In this document: positions 33,377 through 45,868 of the stretch, in pieces
How the letters are laid out: every line of letters starts with the position of its first letter
Position numbering within the stretch: the stretch's first letter is position 1
Notes under the pieces: model-generated
What the model saw: the letters and a program-made list of their open reading frames with translations, nothing else
The model's database searches: none
Told to the model about the DNA's origin: nothing
Translations under genes and position numbers: made by a program
Source of the DNA: Heterotrichella gracilis
Taxonomy: Eukaryota > Sar > Xanthophyceae > Tribonematales > Xanthonemataceae
Direction: 5' to 3'
DNA: 64,000 nucleotides
Assembly (NCBI GenBank): GCA_032358255.1
Contig: JAULBX010006109.1
Span: 62,328 to 126,327 of the forward strand

Positions 33377-34620
33377 ATAAACTGCCTACTGCTTGCAATA
33401 GCAGCGAGGCTAGTCTAGCTGCTTTGGAACATATTGGACGAGATATGCGCGCATCGTGGAACTGGTGTGGGTTTACAAAGTGCTGCGGCGTTCAAGAATG
33501 ACACACACGTGATGGTGGGGGGGCTTCATGAGTGGTGTGCGAGGGGTGGGGGAATCGGGTGGTACACCATCCGCCATATCACCAGCGTTCATGCTGGTTA
33601 TGGGACTCACCAACCCACTACTCTGGTTCTTGCACTGCAACTTGCTGCCAAGCAATGTACACATATCAAACTTAACAACTTGCCTGCAGGCTACACGTGG
33701 CACAAAAGCCATGTGGGTGCTGACCGTGTCAAAAAGTACATGCCATGTCATCAGCTGTCGGCCTTTGCAAGCCACCAGTGTCGATTGACCATGATTTTCT
33801 GCGGCCAGCAAGCTGACTGACTCACCAAGGTCCTGCATAAAGCGCAGCGGAAAGCGCACAAACCTCTCGAAACTTTAATCAATCAGACAGCATCCAAAGA
33901 ACCTTCGACAGCTTCACACCGTCACCAAGCAAGACGCAGCAACGGTGAGGAGGAACTTTGCAACGCCCCTGTGGACTCAACTCAGGCTGTCTTGAAGTCA
34001 CACCGCCGCATTCCCTGTCACTGCTGCTGCCATTGCTGGGCTTGGCACTCGGCAAGGTGACCAGCTTGCAAGTGTCTTTAGGGCGTTTTCGTGTCTTTTT
34101 GTCGCGTGCCCCTTTGCAGGGGGGGCCGGGGTTCACGATTGATAGGGCCGCATAGGCGGAACCGGCAGCACTTGTCACCTTAACCGAAAGCCATGGTGGT
34201 GGTGTTCAGATGTACGGTGGTGTCGTTGAGATAGCAGCAAGGGCTTTGCTTAGTGGATTGAACCAACAGGAGGAATTGGGTGCTTGCTTCGTGCCCACAT
34301 AACGGTCTCCACGGCAGTAGCTTTGGTACCCTCCACCACCTCACCACGCCTTTGTGTCTCCAACAACAGGCGTGCAGGAGCCAGCAACACCCATCTTGTT
34401 CCTACTGAACGCTGGACCCACTCTTGCACCTACACAAGCAGCCAGTCAGCTGGACCCCTACCCACACTGCAGAAACCCGCCTTACGGGAACAGCTGGCAG
34501 AACCCAAACCTTTTACATAGGGCCAGCACCCAACACCCACCCAGCCAACACCCTACCAGTGTGCAACAGCCAGCCTAACCCCAGCAACCCCACCCCACCC
34601 AAAAGAGCACCTTCAGACAC

Positions 34621-37600
34621 ATGAAGTCCCGAGGCGCCAGCCCTGGCAGCCCCACCACCCCCCCTGCCTACCCCCCCATCCAGTCCCCCTTGGCCAACAC
34701 CGGGCCCTCCCGCAGCTGCCCCGCAGCCAGGCCCTGCCTCATCAACCAGCTGCCGGAAGACCTGCTGCTCAACATATTCTCAAGGTACGCTCAGCTGCCG
34801 CACCACACCCACCACCACCTCCGCCTCCCGCATATCAGGCAGTGTGGGTCTGATACCATAGCAGGGTTTCAGAACCTCGGGGACATCCATTCGGCGACAG
34901 TGTACCGGCCCACCACCTTACTATGCCATATAAAGCACTGTTCATTCAACCAGTAAATGCACCACAACGGTAGCCTGCAACCTGCACCTCGAACCCGTCA
35001 GAGCAGCACTCATCTGCTCGCCGCACACATTGCTGCACTCACCTCTCCCTCTTCCCCCCTTGCAAAACACAACCACGCTGCCTCCACCCCATGCCAACCT
35101 TCTCAGCAACACCATGCTCCCCATGCTCCCCCCAGGCTCGACTTTTGGACCCTGGTGCGTGACGCCCCCCTTGTGTCGCCCCGCTGGGGCGCGGTGCTGG
35201 ACCGACCCAGCAGCGTGTGGGAGGACCTGCACATGGTCTGCAGCTCGCACTCAGGTGGGGGGGCTGGTGACTTGCATAGGTTGGTTGCGTAGGCGTAGTC
35301 CAGCAGCAGTGAATGGGAAACGGCACCTGAAGGGGGGGAGGGGGGGGGGTTGTCTTTTGTGGATGGTGTGGTGGTGTGTGATGGGGTGGGGTGGCGTGGG
35401 GACAGTGGTAGTGCCTCCTACTATGGTGCGCAACTTGAATGGTAGCGCACCCCCTCCCCTCCTCCAATCTGCCCCTGAAGCTCCCCATTTGCACCCCGCC
35501 GTACCCTCCCCGCACCACCCACTGACCCACCCTCCTTTTGTCCCCCCAGGCCACCCCTTGCACCCTGTGGCTGAGGTGCAGCTGGTGGAGTGGCTGAGGC
35601 GGCGCGCGGGGGCGGTGCGCTCCATCTCAATCGAGGGAGTGCGGCCCTATGGCAGCCCCATGCTCAATGCGCAGCTGGCGCTGGTGCTGCAGGACGCGCC
35701 GCTGGAGAGGTGGGTGGGCGGGGAACCTAGGCTAGGGTGTCGACAGGGCAACCCTGGGTCCCTCCTGGGAAATCCGAGGCTAGGGTGTCGGAAGGGCGAC
35801 CCTGGGTCTCTCCCTGCACTCGTTACATTTTGCACCATTTCTCTCCAATCAGAGCACCACTGAGAGGTCACCGCCTCATCACCAGCCCCCCGTTGCCCAT
35901 CACCCACCCACCCACCCACCACACCCCCACACACAACCGCCACACAGCTAGCATCCACACACGCTCCTGCTGGCCCATCCCGTCCCAATCCCCATCCCCA
36001 TTCCCCTATCCCACATCTCCAACCCCACCCCTATCCCAGGTACATCTACCGCGACAGTGAGGTGCTGCTGGACGCAGTGAGCGTAGCCCTGCTGGCCCGC
36101 ATGCGCCACCTCAGCTCCGCCCGCCTGGTGGTTGACGCCACCAACATGGAGGTCATGGGGGGCAGCCTGCGCGCGCTGGGGGCGCTCACGCAGCTCACGC
36201 ACCTGCAGCTGTTTTGCTACAGGAATAGGTGGGTGGTTGGGTGGTGGGAGGGGGATCTGGGGGGCAGGGGCTGTGGCTGTCGTGGTGCAGGAACATGAGG
36301 GGGGGTTGTGGGTTGTGGGTGGTGGGGTGGGGGTTGCTCACGCACCTGCAGCTGTTCTGCTATATGAACAGGCAGATGGTGGGTTGTGGGTGGGGTAGCG
36401 CCTGCAGCGTCGTGGCGCAGGAACAGCCGCGCGGTTACCTGTAACCCGCTCTTTGCCAACCACCATGCACACCGTGGGTTGACCCTAGGACCACCCCCAC
36501 TTACCCAGCCCGTTCTCTGCATTCACACTGGTCTTTTTCAAATCCCCAGGCACACCGTTGGCTGGCCCCAGGAGCACCTGCCCCTGTGCACCGCCCTGCG
36601 CGTGCTGTCCATCGGCCTGCAGGAGGGCTTTGGGGCGGACTTTGAGGCACTCCGCCGCCTGCCGCAGCTCAACAGCCTGAGCTACAAGACCATCACCCGG
36701 CTGCAGGTGGGTGGCGGTGGTGGTGGTGGGTGGATATCACCTGGTGGTGGTGGGCGGGTAGGGGATTGCCTGGTGATGGGTGTGGTGGGTGGGTGGGATG
36801 GGTTGGTGGGTGTGGGTGCTGTGGCGGTTGTGGTGACAGGGGCTGTGCTGCAGGTGGGAGGACAGGCAGGTTGTGTGGTATGTTCGAGCTAGTGGCCTCC
36901 TCCCAAACCCAAAGCAAGTGTTTATGTCCTCCTTCAAAACCCTAAACGAGGGTTTCCTGTCCCCAGGACGGCTTCCAGCCCGCCCTCACTGAGCTGACCG
37001 CGCTGACGGGGATTGGAATTTCCCTGGTGGTCCCCGCAGAGCAGCTCATCATCCCACCTGGGGTGGGGGTGTTGACGGCACTCAGGCGATTGTCAATCTC
37101 CCAGGTGGGGCTTAGGGGTTTGGGATTTAATGGTTGAGGTTGGTGCCTGACTGTGGTGGTCTGTTTGCCGTGTTCAGTGATTCGCCTCTTCCACGTTTTC
37201 AACCCCTTTAACAATCTATAGTAAACAGCATCAATCCACTCGTGCTGTGAGCGGTTGGGAGGGGGACACAACCCCCCCCCCCCCCCCGTGGCTAGACGGC
37301 GTTACCACCCCGCATCAACCTGCATGGCCTATCCTCCCTCACACTACTGAACATTAACAACCCCTCTGGCATCCCCACTCACTCTTCTCCCACCTCACCC
37401 ACCCCGTAGTGGCCCGAGGGCTTTGCCCCCACCCACATCGACCTCCAGGCGCTGTCCTGCCTCACAATGCTGGATAGCCTGCGCCTGGCGGGGCTGAGGC
37501 TGGAGGGGCTGCCGCCATGCCTGTCGCTGCTGGTCAACCTGGAGAGGTGCGTGGGGATGAATGGGGGTGGTGGGTGCTGCACATAGCCTGTTGGCCTGGG

Positions 37601-39220
37601 GATGTGGGGTGGCGGTTGTGGGTGGGTGTGGTGCTGCCGGTCAAAATGCAGTGTGGAGTGGATGGGAGGCTGGTTTATGTGATTTTGCCATTTATTAAAC
37701 GTGTGCCTTATAATGTTAGCGCATGTGCCACCCTTTGTACAACAGCGGTGGCGGACATGGACCGAAAACAGTAATGGATCCAGTTCCTCTTCATTTGTAC
37801 TGATATCCTCCCCCTGTCCCTCCCCCCAGGCTTGACGTCTCCTCCAACTGCATGCGCGTGCACCTGTCTACCTTGGGCCCCCTCACCCGCCTCACGGCAC
37901 TGGACCTGAGGAACAACATGGAAAAGGTAGGGTTTAGGGCTGAAGGTTTAGGGTTTAGGGTTTAGTCCTGCCATAGCCTACCATTGGGCCCCCTCACCCG
38001 CCTCACAGCACTGGAACTCAGGATCACAAAAAGGTACAGGCCCTGACATAGCCTACCATTGTGAAGTGCTACGCTCATGTCTTGTAGACCCTGCCGCCAT
38101 GTGGCTTACCCCAAATAACTGCTTACGAGGCGGTAGGCTGTGTCACAGGATCAACAGGAAAGTCATGCACATGTGAATGAATCTGGTGTCATTTTCCCTT
38201 CCCAAAAGTTGTGGTGTCATGGTGTCCCATCGTGGTTTCAAACCCTGGCAGTCCAATGCAGTACAATGCATCGGCAGTTGTGTTGTACATGTCAATATTG
38301 ACGGGGGTGATACCTGTTGAAGAAGCTATCAACCACTCCTTCACGTGCATTGCATTACATATAATTACCCTGAATCTCAACCCATTCTGCACCAGCCTTG
38401 ACTTGAACATTTCCTCCTACAGATTGTCCCCTTGAGCTTGACCTCCAATCCCCGCCTTGAGCTGTGGGGATGGGCCACCTGTGATCTGCCAGAGACGACG
38501 GGCCACTGCCAGATCCTGGTGCAGGTGCGACAAAACCCCTAATCCCTAAACCCTTGGAACTTGGGGACACTGGCGCACTGTTCGGGTTTCCCCACACAGG
38601 CCGTGGAATGTTGTGAATAGGCGAAGCCGCAGTGGAGGGCCCCATGTATTGCTGTAGGGTATCGCCAGGGCCTTGCAGGTGGTTGGGTGTAGGGATCATA
38701 AGCTCATAGGGCGCTGCTAGGGTCAAGGACCAAGGAAGCGCGGTTAGGGTACTGATAGGTCATCAAGCCCTTTTGTATGTCAGTTACCCCAACAAAACCC
38801 CCACTACTTTACCACCACTGCGCCCCCCCAAAACTCTGCCCTCGGGCCCCTTAAAGACCCTAAGCCACGGCCTCCCAAAAACTCTAAACCCCAGAGCTTC
38901 CCTTCGCTCTACAGCACAAGCGGTCAGGCCCATCCACCCGCTGCTGCACACGCCGCCCTGAACCCTGCACATGCTTTTTTCCCCAGTGATTCAGCTAAAC
39001 CCCAGTGTTTCCCGAATACCCTTACCCCTCAATGCAGGACGAGGCTGAGCGCAGCTACGCCCTGCAGCACGAGCAGTCTGGCCCCGCCATGGTGGTGATG
39101 TGCCACCCGCTGCTGCACACGCCGCCCTGCCCCGCCCCCCAGGTGGTCATTGACTTCTTCTTCAGGCAGCTGGGGCACGCGGAGGGGTACCACGGGTTTG
39201 GGGTGGAGGGGGTGGAGTGA
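34621..39220 (+). CDS. F-box / leucine-rich-repeat protein
   Basis: Ten exons join in phase: 34621-34784, 35136-35254, 35550-35709, 36040-36228, 36550-36706, 36967-37104, 37410-37546, 37830-37926, 38423-38524 and 39038-39220, giving 481 residues. After a Pro/Ser-rich leader, an F-box starts at about residue 40 (INQLPEDLLLNIFSRLDFWT, then VSPRWGAVLDRPSSVWEDL). The remainder is a series of leucine-rich repeats (LTQLTHLQLF, LCTALRVLSI, LTMLDSLRLAGLRLEGLP, LVNLERLDVSSNCM, LTRLTALDLRNN). F-box proteins recruit substrates to SCF ubiquitin ligases through Skp1, with LRRs as the usual substrate-binding platform. The F-box/LRR architecture is clear; the substrate is unknown. The last 60 residues are not LRR-like. 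Intron echoes of exons 4, 8 and 10 are annotated separately. Confidence 0.85.
35709..35805 (+). repeat. Tandem duplication at start of F-box/LRR intron 3
   Basis: A roughly 50-bp intron segment (gaacctaggctagggtgtcg, then agggcaaccctgggtc) is repeated once with minor changes immediately downstream. Confidence 0.8.
36325..36380 (+). repeat. Echo of F-box/LRR exon 4 3' edge
   Basis: The end of exon 4 (original about 36185-36235, encoding LTHLQLFCYRNR) is copied about 145 bp into the intron: gctcacgcacctgcagctgt is identical, followed by a diverged tail. The junction gtgggtggttg-like DNA is copied too. Confidence 0.75.
37976..38038 (+). repeat. Echo of F-box/LRR exon 8 3' edge
   Basis: A copy of about 37873-37930 (GPLTRLTALDLRNN and the donor) lies about 105 bp downstream. 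It keeps the block gggccccctcacccgcctca and an AAAAAGGTA donor-like end. A TTTAGGG run separates copy and original. Confidence 0.8.
38927..38962 (+). repeat. Echo of F-box/LRR exon 10 interior
   Basis: A 26-bp block identical to part of exon 10 (cacccgctgctgcacacgcc and beyond, original about 39105-39130) occurs in the preceding intron, about 175 bp upstream, and is followed by a CCCTGAACCCTG remnant. Confidence 0.7.
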
Positions 39221-41230
39221 GGGGAGAGGGGTGAGGGGGGTCATTCACCATGGGAAGGATGGAGGGGGAGTGGTGTGTGGTGTGGGGAGGGGGCATCGTT
39301 TTGGGGTGGGGATCAAGCATATGGGGGTGCGTGGAGGCTAGAGGCATTTGCGTAGAGATGGAACAGCGCTGGCTGTTAGAGATGTAGCCCCGCTGACGGC
39401 GAGAAGAGAAAGGCAAGGGGTCAGATGCGTGATGGCTGGGTGTAGGAGGTGTAGGAGGAAGGTGTAGGAGGAAGAGTGACAAGTTAAAAAATGATTTTTG
39501 TGGGTGCATCTTTTTGGGTCCATAGTGGTGGGACCTGGCTTGATACAATTCGATTCTTAGAGAGCTGAAACGCTTAAATTTGGTGAACCCTTTTCTGTCC
39601 ATACCCACACACAACTGCCTTGCGCAGGCCATGTGCTTTTGAACTTCCCGACTCGTCCAAAGCATGCGTGGGCGTTGGCCACATAGATGTTTCACTGGTG
39701 CTCCCTCAGTGTTCCACATAGGTTTATTATGTTTTACTGTTCCTCATTCCAAGCCTTCCAACAAAACAGTCAGCCAGTGCATGGTTGCCTGCAGTGCTGA
39801 GCTTTTGGAAACTAGTGTGCTAGAATTGTCCCTACCCGCATGAATTTGCATGCTTTCATTAGAGTGTAGTGAGTATTGTCAGTGGCATGATAGGCATGCC
39901 TGGTTGCAGCAGCGGCATCCCCCTGCAACATTAGTCCCAAATGAACAAATTCGATGCACTTATGCACAAGTGAGGGATAATTCAATTCTCTGGCACTTTG
40001 CAAAGGGTTTGCATACTTTTACCCGGTGCTAGATCCAATTTGGTGCAGCCCTCCTTTTTCATGATTACTAGCGAGCCATATTTTTACTGCATGGTTTTAA
40101 AGGGTGGTCACCTGAGTGATCGAGCCTTGGGGGTGAGTGGGAATGATTTTTACCGGGGCTGCATCCTCGGGGGGACATCTGATGTGGGGGTCATATTTCT
40201 GAATTTTTATCCGAGGCCGCTGCGGCTTGATCCCTGTTGGGGTACCTTTGTCCTGTTTGTAGATTTTTATAACATGTGTGTTTCCCTCAAGGGGCTTGCA
40301 AGACGGAATATATGCAATCTGCTTCTGTTAAGTTCAAACAAATGATGGAGGAATTGGAGGGGCCCATCTATTGGTGTTGGTTGTGACATGGCCCATCAGC
40401 TCGGACTGGAGATAATCATTGGTGGCACCGCCTGCGTTCTATTTAAAACCGGGCACAGATATTCTAGACCAGAGTGCCTACATGGAGTCCGGCATTTTAT
40501 TAGCATGCACTTTGTAAACAGCTGTCGATTATCTAGACACCAGGCTGTCAACTTTCAAAGTATCAAAATATGCCATGACAAGCAGATAGGGAGAAAAGCT
40601 AGCCAAGGTGGACCATAATGGGCAAAAATTGCAAAATACGTCGTGACCACAATGATATCGGTCAGCAACTTTGCATTCAAATCATTCAATTTCCAAAATT
40701 GAAACTTGAACAGACAACAATGGTGGTGTGCATGCGGCACATTGTTCACTTGTTATTCAGACCCTCTTGCATTAATGCAAGAGGCCCCTAGGGTACCAAC
40801 TTTGTGGATCACACCGCCTAGATAATGTACATGCGCGGTGCTGCATGCGCAGGTAAGCTCTGGAACTAGCCTAGTAAGCAGCGTCCCATTGAGGCAAGGG
40901 TCTAAACCCTAAACCCTAAACCCTAAAGATTTGACTCTATTGGCAAGCTGCTGCTGCTGCTAGGAGGTGCACCTTTATTTGTGCGGAAAGAGAAGAAACA
41001 GTGAGAGACAGGACCTATGAAATACGTGAGAAGGGATGCTGAAGCAATCGAGTAAAAAATGATCCGCCACCTGACTGCTCTTCAGGATAATCACATGTGC
41101 CCCATCACCATCCATCGCCACAGCCAGAAATCTTTCGCGGCAAGGACAACTTCACCGTCGTTCATGTGGAGGGCTGGGTGGTGCAGCACTCCGTCACCTC
41201 AGCATGCCATCCGTCGGTGGCTGCCAGTGC
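39221..41230. other. Intergenic between convergent genes
   Basis: This includes the 3' flank of the F-box/LRR gene and unassigned AT-richer DNA (39.7-40.8 kb) without recognisable exons. A perfect run of about three and a half CCCTAAA units sits at 40904-40926. Confidence 0.5.
40904..40926 (+). repeat. Short interstitial telomere-type run (CCCTAAA)n
   Basis: Three consecutive plant-type telomere heptamers plus a partial one lie in intergenic DNA. This is the most regular of the many interstitial heptamer clusters here (others at 4383-4407, 37945-37965 and 52298-52318). Confidence 0.9.
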
Positions 41231-41233
41231 CGC

Positions 41234-41238
41234 TTACA
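41234..41238 (-). promoter_or_regulatory. TGTAA polyadenylation signal candidate for the multi-pass membrane protein
   Basis: On the minus strand, TGTAA lies about 30 bp after the stop codon at 41269. This is very close to the stop, so it is tentative. Confidence 0.2.
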
Positions 41239-41268
41239 TACCATGTAATTACCGGGCCCCACTCGTCA

Positions 41269-43328
41269 TCAGGCGCAGCCCCCACTTGCCAAGGCTGGCA
41301 GCATCCATCGGTGCATGGTCAGCACGGTGAGCAGGAGCAGGGCAAGTGCCACAAACTGGAGGGAGAGCACTGCCTGGCACAGGCGCCAGTGGCTGTCGAT
41401 CTGCATCAAGGGGTAGTATTATTATTATTGTTATTATTATTACTATTATTACACGCATATCATCCACAAAAGCCAGATCAGCAAGCATCAAGGGACATGG
41501 CAGTGCATTACGGTGGGTTGGGCATCGGGCTGCTGCTGGAGGGGACAAGGTGTGTGCAGGTGCCAGGAAACAGGAGTAACCCTACACCAATTACCCTACC
41601 CAGGGAAGAAATGGTTGTTGCACAACATCTCGAATCCAACCCCAGTCCTCGTGGCACATGTCAACACCCAACTCCAAGTAGCACACCAACCACAAGGGCT
41701 TCCCCTCAGCGGCACCGCAGCCCACCCCGTACCCACAACCTAAATCTAAACTTCAGCAAGGACCTTTATATTTTATTCAACCACTTGCCCCGATATGAAG
41801 CAAGGCCTGCTGCTGGAAACCCAAGCTGCACCAAGGTGCAGGGCCTTCTGTGTTACCCTGCAGTTATGCATGCAACCAAACAACCAAACCCTGCGCACCA
41901 TTTGCACCGCCTCTTCCCGCCCCGCGCCCTGCCCCCGCGCCGCCAGCCACGCCCTGCGGTCATGCACCTCCCTTGCATACGCCACCCCCAGCACCGCCGC
42001 GTGCGCCAGCAGGTGCAGCATGGTGTGGTTGCTCACGCACTGCATGCGGGTGAACGCCTCGGGGGATTCGCCTGGCCCCGGGCCCGGGACGACGATGTTG
42101 AATGCTGCGCCGATTCGGCGCTCGACATCGGCCGCGCATGGCGCCATGGTGCGGACAATGGCGGCGCAGTGCATTGGGATGCCGCGCGCCAAATCGTGCA
42201 CCGCCAGCGCCAGGGTGAGCACGATACTATTATCCAGGCTGGGGCGGGCGATGGCGGGCACGACGATTCGGACCCACAGCAGGGAGTGGCAGAAGTAGCG
42301 CAGGAATGCGGTGGCGCACTTGTCCCCTGTGAGGTACAGCTCGACGGGTGTGGTGGGCTTGAACACTTGGATCAAGGCGGGGCCAAGCATGGCGATGCCC
42401 TCGCGCACCAACATGCCGGTCCCGAGGTGGTGGTGTGCCTGCGGGGCGGGAAACCCTCGTCAAGGATCATGGCAGAGTAGGGTCTGGTGCAACATGTCTG
42501 CATACAAATAATTACAGTGCCACAATCGAAATAAAAATACTTACAGTGCCAACCACAAGGGGTGTAACCACTACTGTACCAAAACTGCCTGCTCCGCACA
42601 AGCGAGGTGGAAGGCAAAATGGCTGCACTGCTGGAATGCATTTGCCTGAATGACTATCCAAGGTACGGTGGGGAGTCACTATATGCCAGGAAAGAATATA
42701 CAATGCTTGCCGCATGACAAGAAGGTGTGCGGAATACAAGGTAATTTGGATAAACTAGTCTTGGTGGAATTTTTGACGTTTTCAGGGTGCTGATGCCCCA
42801 TGTACGTGCTGGAATCAGGGGCATTGTGGCGGTAGGGGAGGATCACTACCTTCATGTTGCGTAGGAGGAAATAGGAAAGGATGCAGAAGGTGCCTGCGGG
42901 GTAGGAGGGCAGAGCCTGAGGCATGGGCGCAGATGTGGGAGTAGGTTATCGGGGTCGGAAGCATGGGTGTGGGGTTTAGGGGTAGGAATCGGCGTCCAAG
43001 ACATGAGTACAGGGTGCAGGGGTAGCAGCTAAGGGTAAGACCATAGGGAGGTCAACATGTATGTTGAGCGTGGTGCATTGTGCATGGCTCACGGCCACCC
43101 CACTATGGTACATGGTTTTAGGACTATGCCCGCACCTTTGATGCCCCTGACAGCCAATGCCCCTGGCGAGGTGTCCCACTGCTTTAACCCCACCATCCCC
43201 ACCAGCACCAGCGCCACCAGATAGGTGGGCCTGTCCACCGCCAGCAGCGCTCGCCAGCGGTGGGTGCGGTAGTGGCGCTCAAGGGAGGCATCGTTGAACG
43301 AAAGGGAGGGCAGGGACGGCCACGGCAT
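41269..43328 (-). CDS. Multi-pass membrane protein, function unknown
   Basis: Four minus-strand exons join in phase: 43328-43136, 42893-42850, 42438-41890 and 41400-41269, giving 305 residues. Hydrophobic segments occur at about 34-48 (YLVALVLVGMVGL), at about 66-77 (TFCILSYFLLRN), in several stretches of the large third exon (including LWVRIVVPAIA and SIVLTLALAVHDLA), and strongly near the C-terminus (LQFVALALLLLTVLTMH). It is therefore polytopic, with a basic loop (about 225-255, many Arg). No conserved family motif is recognised. The exon 3 donor (GTTTGG at 41889) is unusual but is the only in-phase choice linking to the clear exon 4 acceptor. A long plus-strand open frame across this locus is antisense and not a gene. 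Confidence 0.55.
41416..41452 (+). repeat. (ATT)n microsatellite
   Basis: About twelve imperfect ATT units lie in the last intron of the multi-pass membrane protein gene, next to the exon 4 acceptor. Confidence 0.9.
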
Positions 43329-45868
43329 TGGGTGTGGGTTGCCCTACGACCCTTCCAAACCACGGCGGGGTTCTGCCATTGCCCTGCTGGTTAGGGTTCA
43401 GGGTTTAGGGTTTAGCTCCTGAGTAGCCAGCTACTGGTTGACCCATGAACTTGGTGGCGGTGGAGACATGCCAGTGTGGGGGACCCAAGGTGAGGACTGG
43501 TAGTGGCTGGAGGTGGGTACGTTAACACGACCCCTGGTTCTGTGTCTGTCTTGAGCGGTTACTGGCACGGTGGTGGCCCTTGTCGGCTAGTTCAGTGCTG
43601 CTGAATGGAGGCACTGTTGGCTGCTGCAGGTGGCGGTGTGCGCTTTCATTCAGCATGTGTGTGGGGAGAGCAACGTTATGGTATCGAGAGAGAAATGTGT
43701 GATGGGCAATGGAACGACATGCAAGCTTATTCTGCAGAGCCTGCGCGGGTTGCAAAACCGCGATGCATGCATGCATGTGGGGTGCCTACCAATCGTAGCC
43801 TGGGGACAAGGATCGCGGAACCAGAGGACGAAGGCGGAGAAAAAAATCAACACCAGGTGCATAAAAGCTGTACACAGTGTCGGAGCGTGAACGCGCACAC
43901 CGCCATGGTACGGTGTCGAGGGAAGTGGTTTCACCTGGCCATTGGCTAGTTCACTAACACCACTCGTCACTCGGCACCACCCGGCACTCGTCACCACCGT
44001 GGCATTGGCGTTAGAAGAATAAGGTATAACGCCAGTCAGAGACACCGTTGCTCAAGTCGGTGCTTGAGGGTCGCTCGTGCCAGCTCATAAACGCCAGCCA
44101 GGCTGCTTTGACGGCACCAGGCCCTACAAAGGGTCAAGGGGTGCGCCAGAGTGTTGTGTAAGCGGGGCGGGGAATTAGTCATTGCTTGGACGGCTGTCAT
44201 TGCGTGCACGAAAGGAGCCTTTGGCAACCTTTACACAGCGCCTGGCTGCAATCAGCAACTCTAGACCTGCCTGTGCGTTTGTATCTACAGGTGTCCGCTG
44301 TCATCAGCTCTGTGCTTAGCATCTCAGCGTAAAGTGTTTGAATCCTCACGACACGGACCTGCAGGAGACTTTGTGCTTGGTGAGGACTTCTGTATCTTAT
44401 TGTCCCCCCGAGGTACGTACGGGAGACACTGGGGATCGTCACTGTCGCTACTGGTCGACGTTTCAGTTGGTGTTTGGTGTCCAATGTGGGTGTTGGGGTC
44501 ACGACCCCCCCAATCGGTTGCCTGCATTTGAATATCTTTTGGTATCTGACGCAGTGACGGTCCGATCGATATAACGCAAAAGTCTTATAGCCTTTCTATT
44601 GCACGCTTAGGCATGTGCAGGAGTTATTGCTTAGAACAGCTGCCTGCTTGCCCGTGACACTCTTGAACCTTGCACCCCACGAAATGGTATGCTGCCCCTA
44701 CACAATAGTAGGTAATCACGCGTTAATTACGGTGCTGCACCATGGATGTCGACCCACTTCTTTCAGCCCCACTTCGTATCAGCAAATTGGAGACGAAAGA
44801 TTCTCATCTGCTCGCCGTTTCCTTCATGAAACCCGTTCCCTAGGCACATACTCGTACACCGAATGCCATGGCTCTGCACCTGTTGCTGCACTTTTGAACA
44901 GCACTTGGGTGTTTGCAGGCGCACGCACTGACTGAGCTACCACTGAGGCCCATGTGCCACCTTCTTTCGCGAACCTGACTCACTGTGTCAGCTGCCAGCA
45001 CCATAGCACCACCAGGTTGCCCAGAACCAGCCACTGGCACAGTGTTAAACGCTGCCCCTCAACGCAACCGGCAGCACCCACCAAAAACACCGCTGGCACA
45101 CCTAACGCCACCGGTGGGAGAGGCACGTTTCTCGCCAGCTGTGTCAAAGGCATCTGCCTGGCAGGGCCCCTCAGCAAAGTGACGTGCTAGAACAGCCATC
45201 TGCTCCTCGAAACCGTTCATACAGGTGAGCACGCTAGTGCAAGGAAGCAACTTTGAGGGCAGTCAAGGTCAGGGTTATGGAAGCGCACAAGGGGCACCAT
45301 AGCAGCCAGGCAGGGGTTGACTGTGGGTGCAGGCACTAAACTGTCAGGAGCGGGGCAACCCTGTAGGCATGTGCTAGTGGCCACCCATGTGTGCATGTGT
45401 ACTCAGCCAGAGGCGGGTGTCAAACTGTGGTGGTCGGCCCTTGCTAGCCACGCTTGTGGCAGGTGTTGAAAGCTGGCACACGCCCAGCCACTGCCCACAT
45501 CCGCCTGCGTACGCGCTACCATGATCATGCTTCCTTTGAACCAAGGTATTGCAGTTGGGTATTGCATATGGTACTACGCGAGGCAGCGGCCAACCAGTAT
45601 GTTACCCCGAAGTCAGTGTGCGCGTACGTGTGTGTACCAGCTTGATCGCCAGGCTAGCGTTGCTGGGTATGCCTCACCATAGCTCAAGTCCCAGGCCTGT
45701 TCAGTGCGAGGCCGCAGTATTGGGCATACGCAAGCAACCACAGCCCTTGTACAGCGCCTACCTGCACCAGCGGGCATGCAACATTTGCAGTATGAAACTC
45801 ATTGGCGGGTGCACACCCCTCTTATCTCCTCAGCAAGCACCCCACCCACCCCCGCAGGCCCTGACCCA
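43329..45868. other. Intergenic between divergent genes
   Basis: This is the shared upstream region of the multi-pass membrane protein (minus) and the coiled-coil protein (plus). No exon is recognised. It contains GCATGC-rich patches (43764-43780) and scattered short direct repeats only. Confidence 0.5.

Noticed and set aside
40904-40926. True telomere end
   Set aside because: Only about three units long, internal, and flanked by unique DNA and genes on both sides.
41059-42480. 473-codon plus-strand open frame
   Set aside because: It is antisense to the multi-pass membrane gene, whose phases and splice sites fit. The frame is open because of GC bias and has a His/Arg/Gln-rich composition with no family resemblance.
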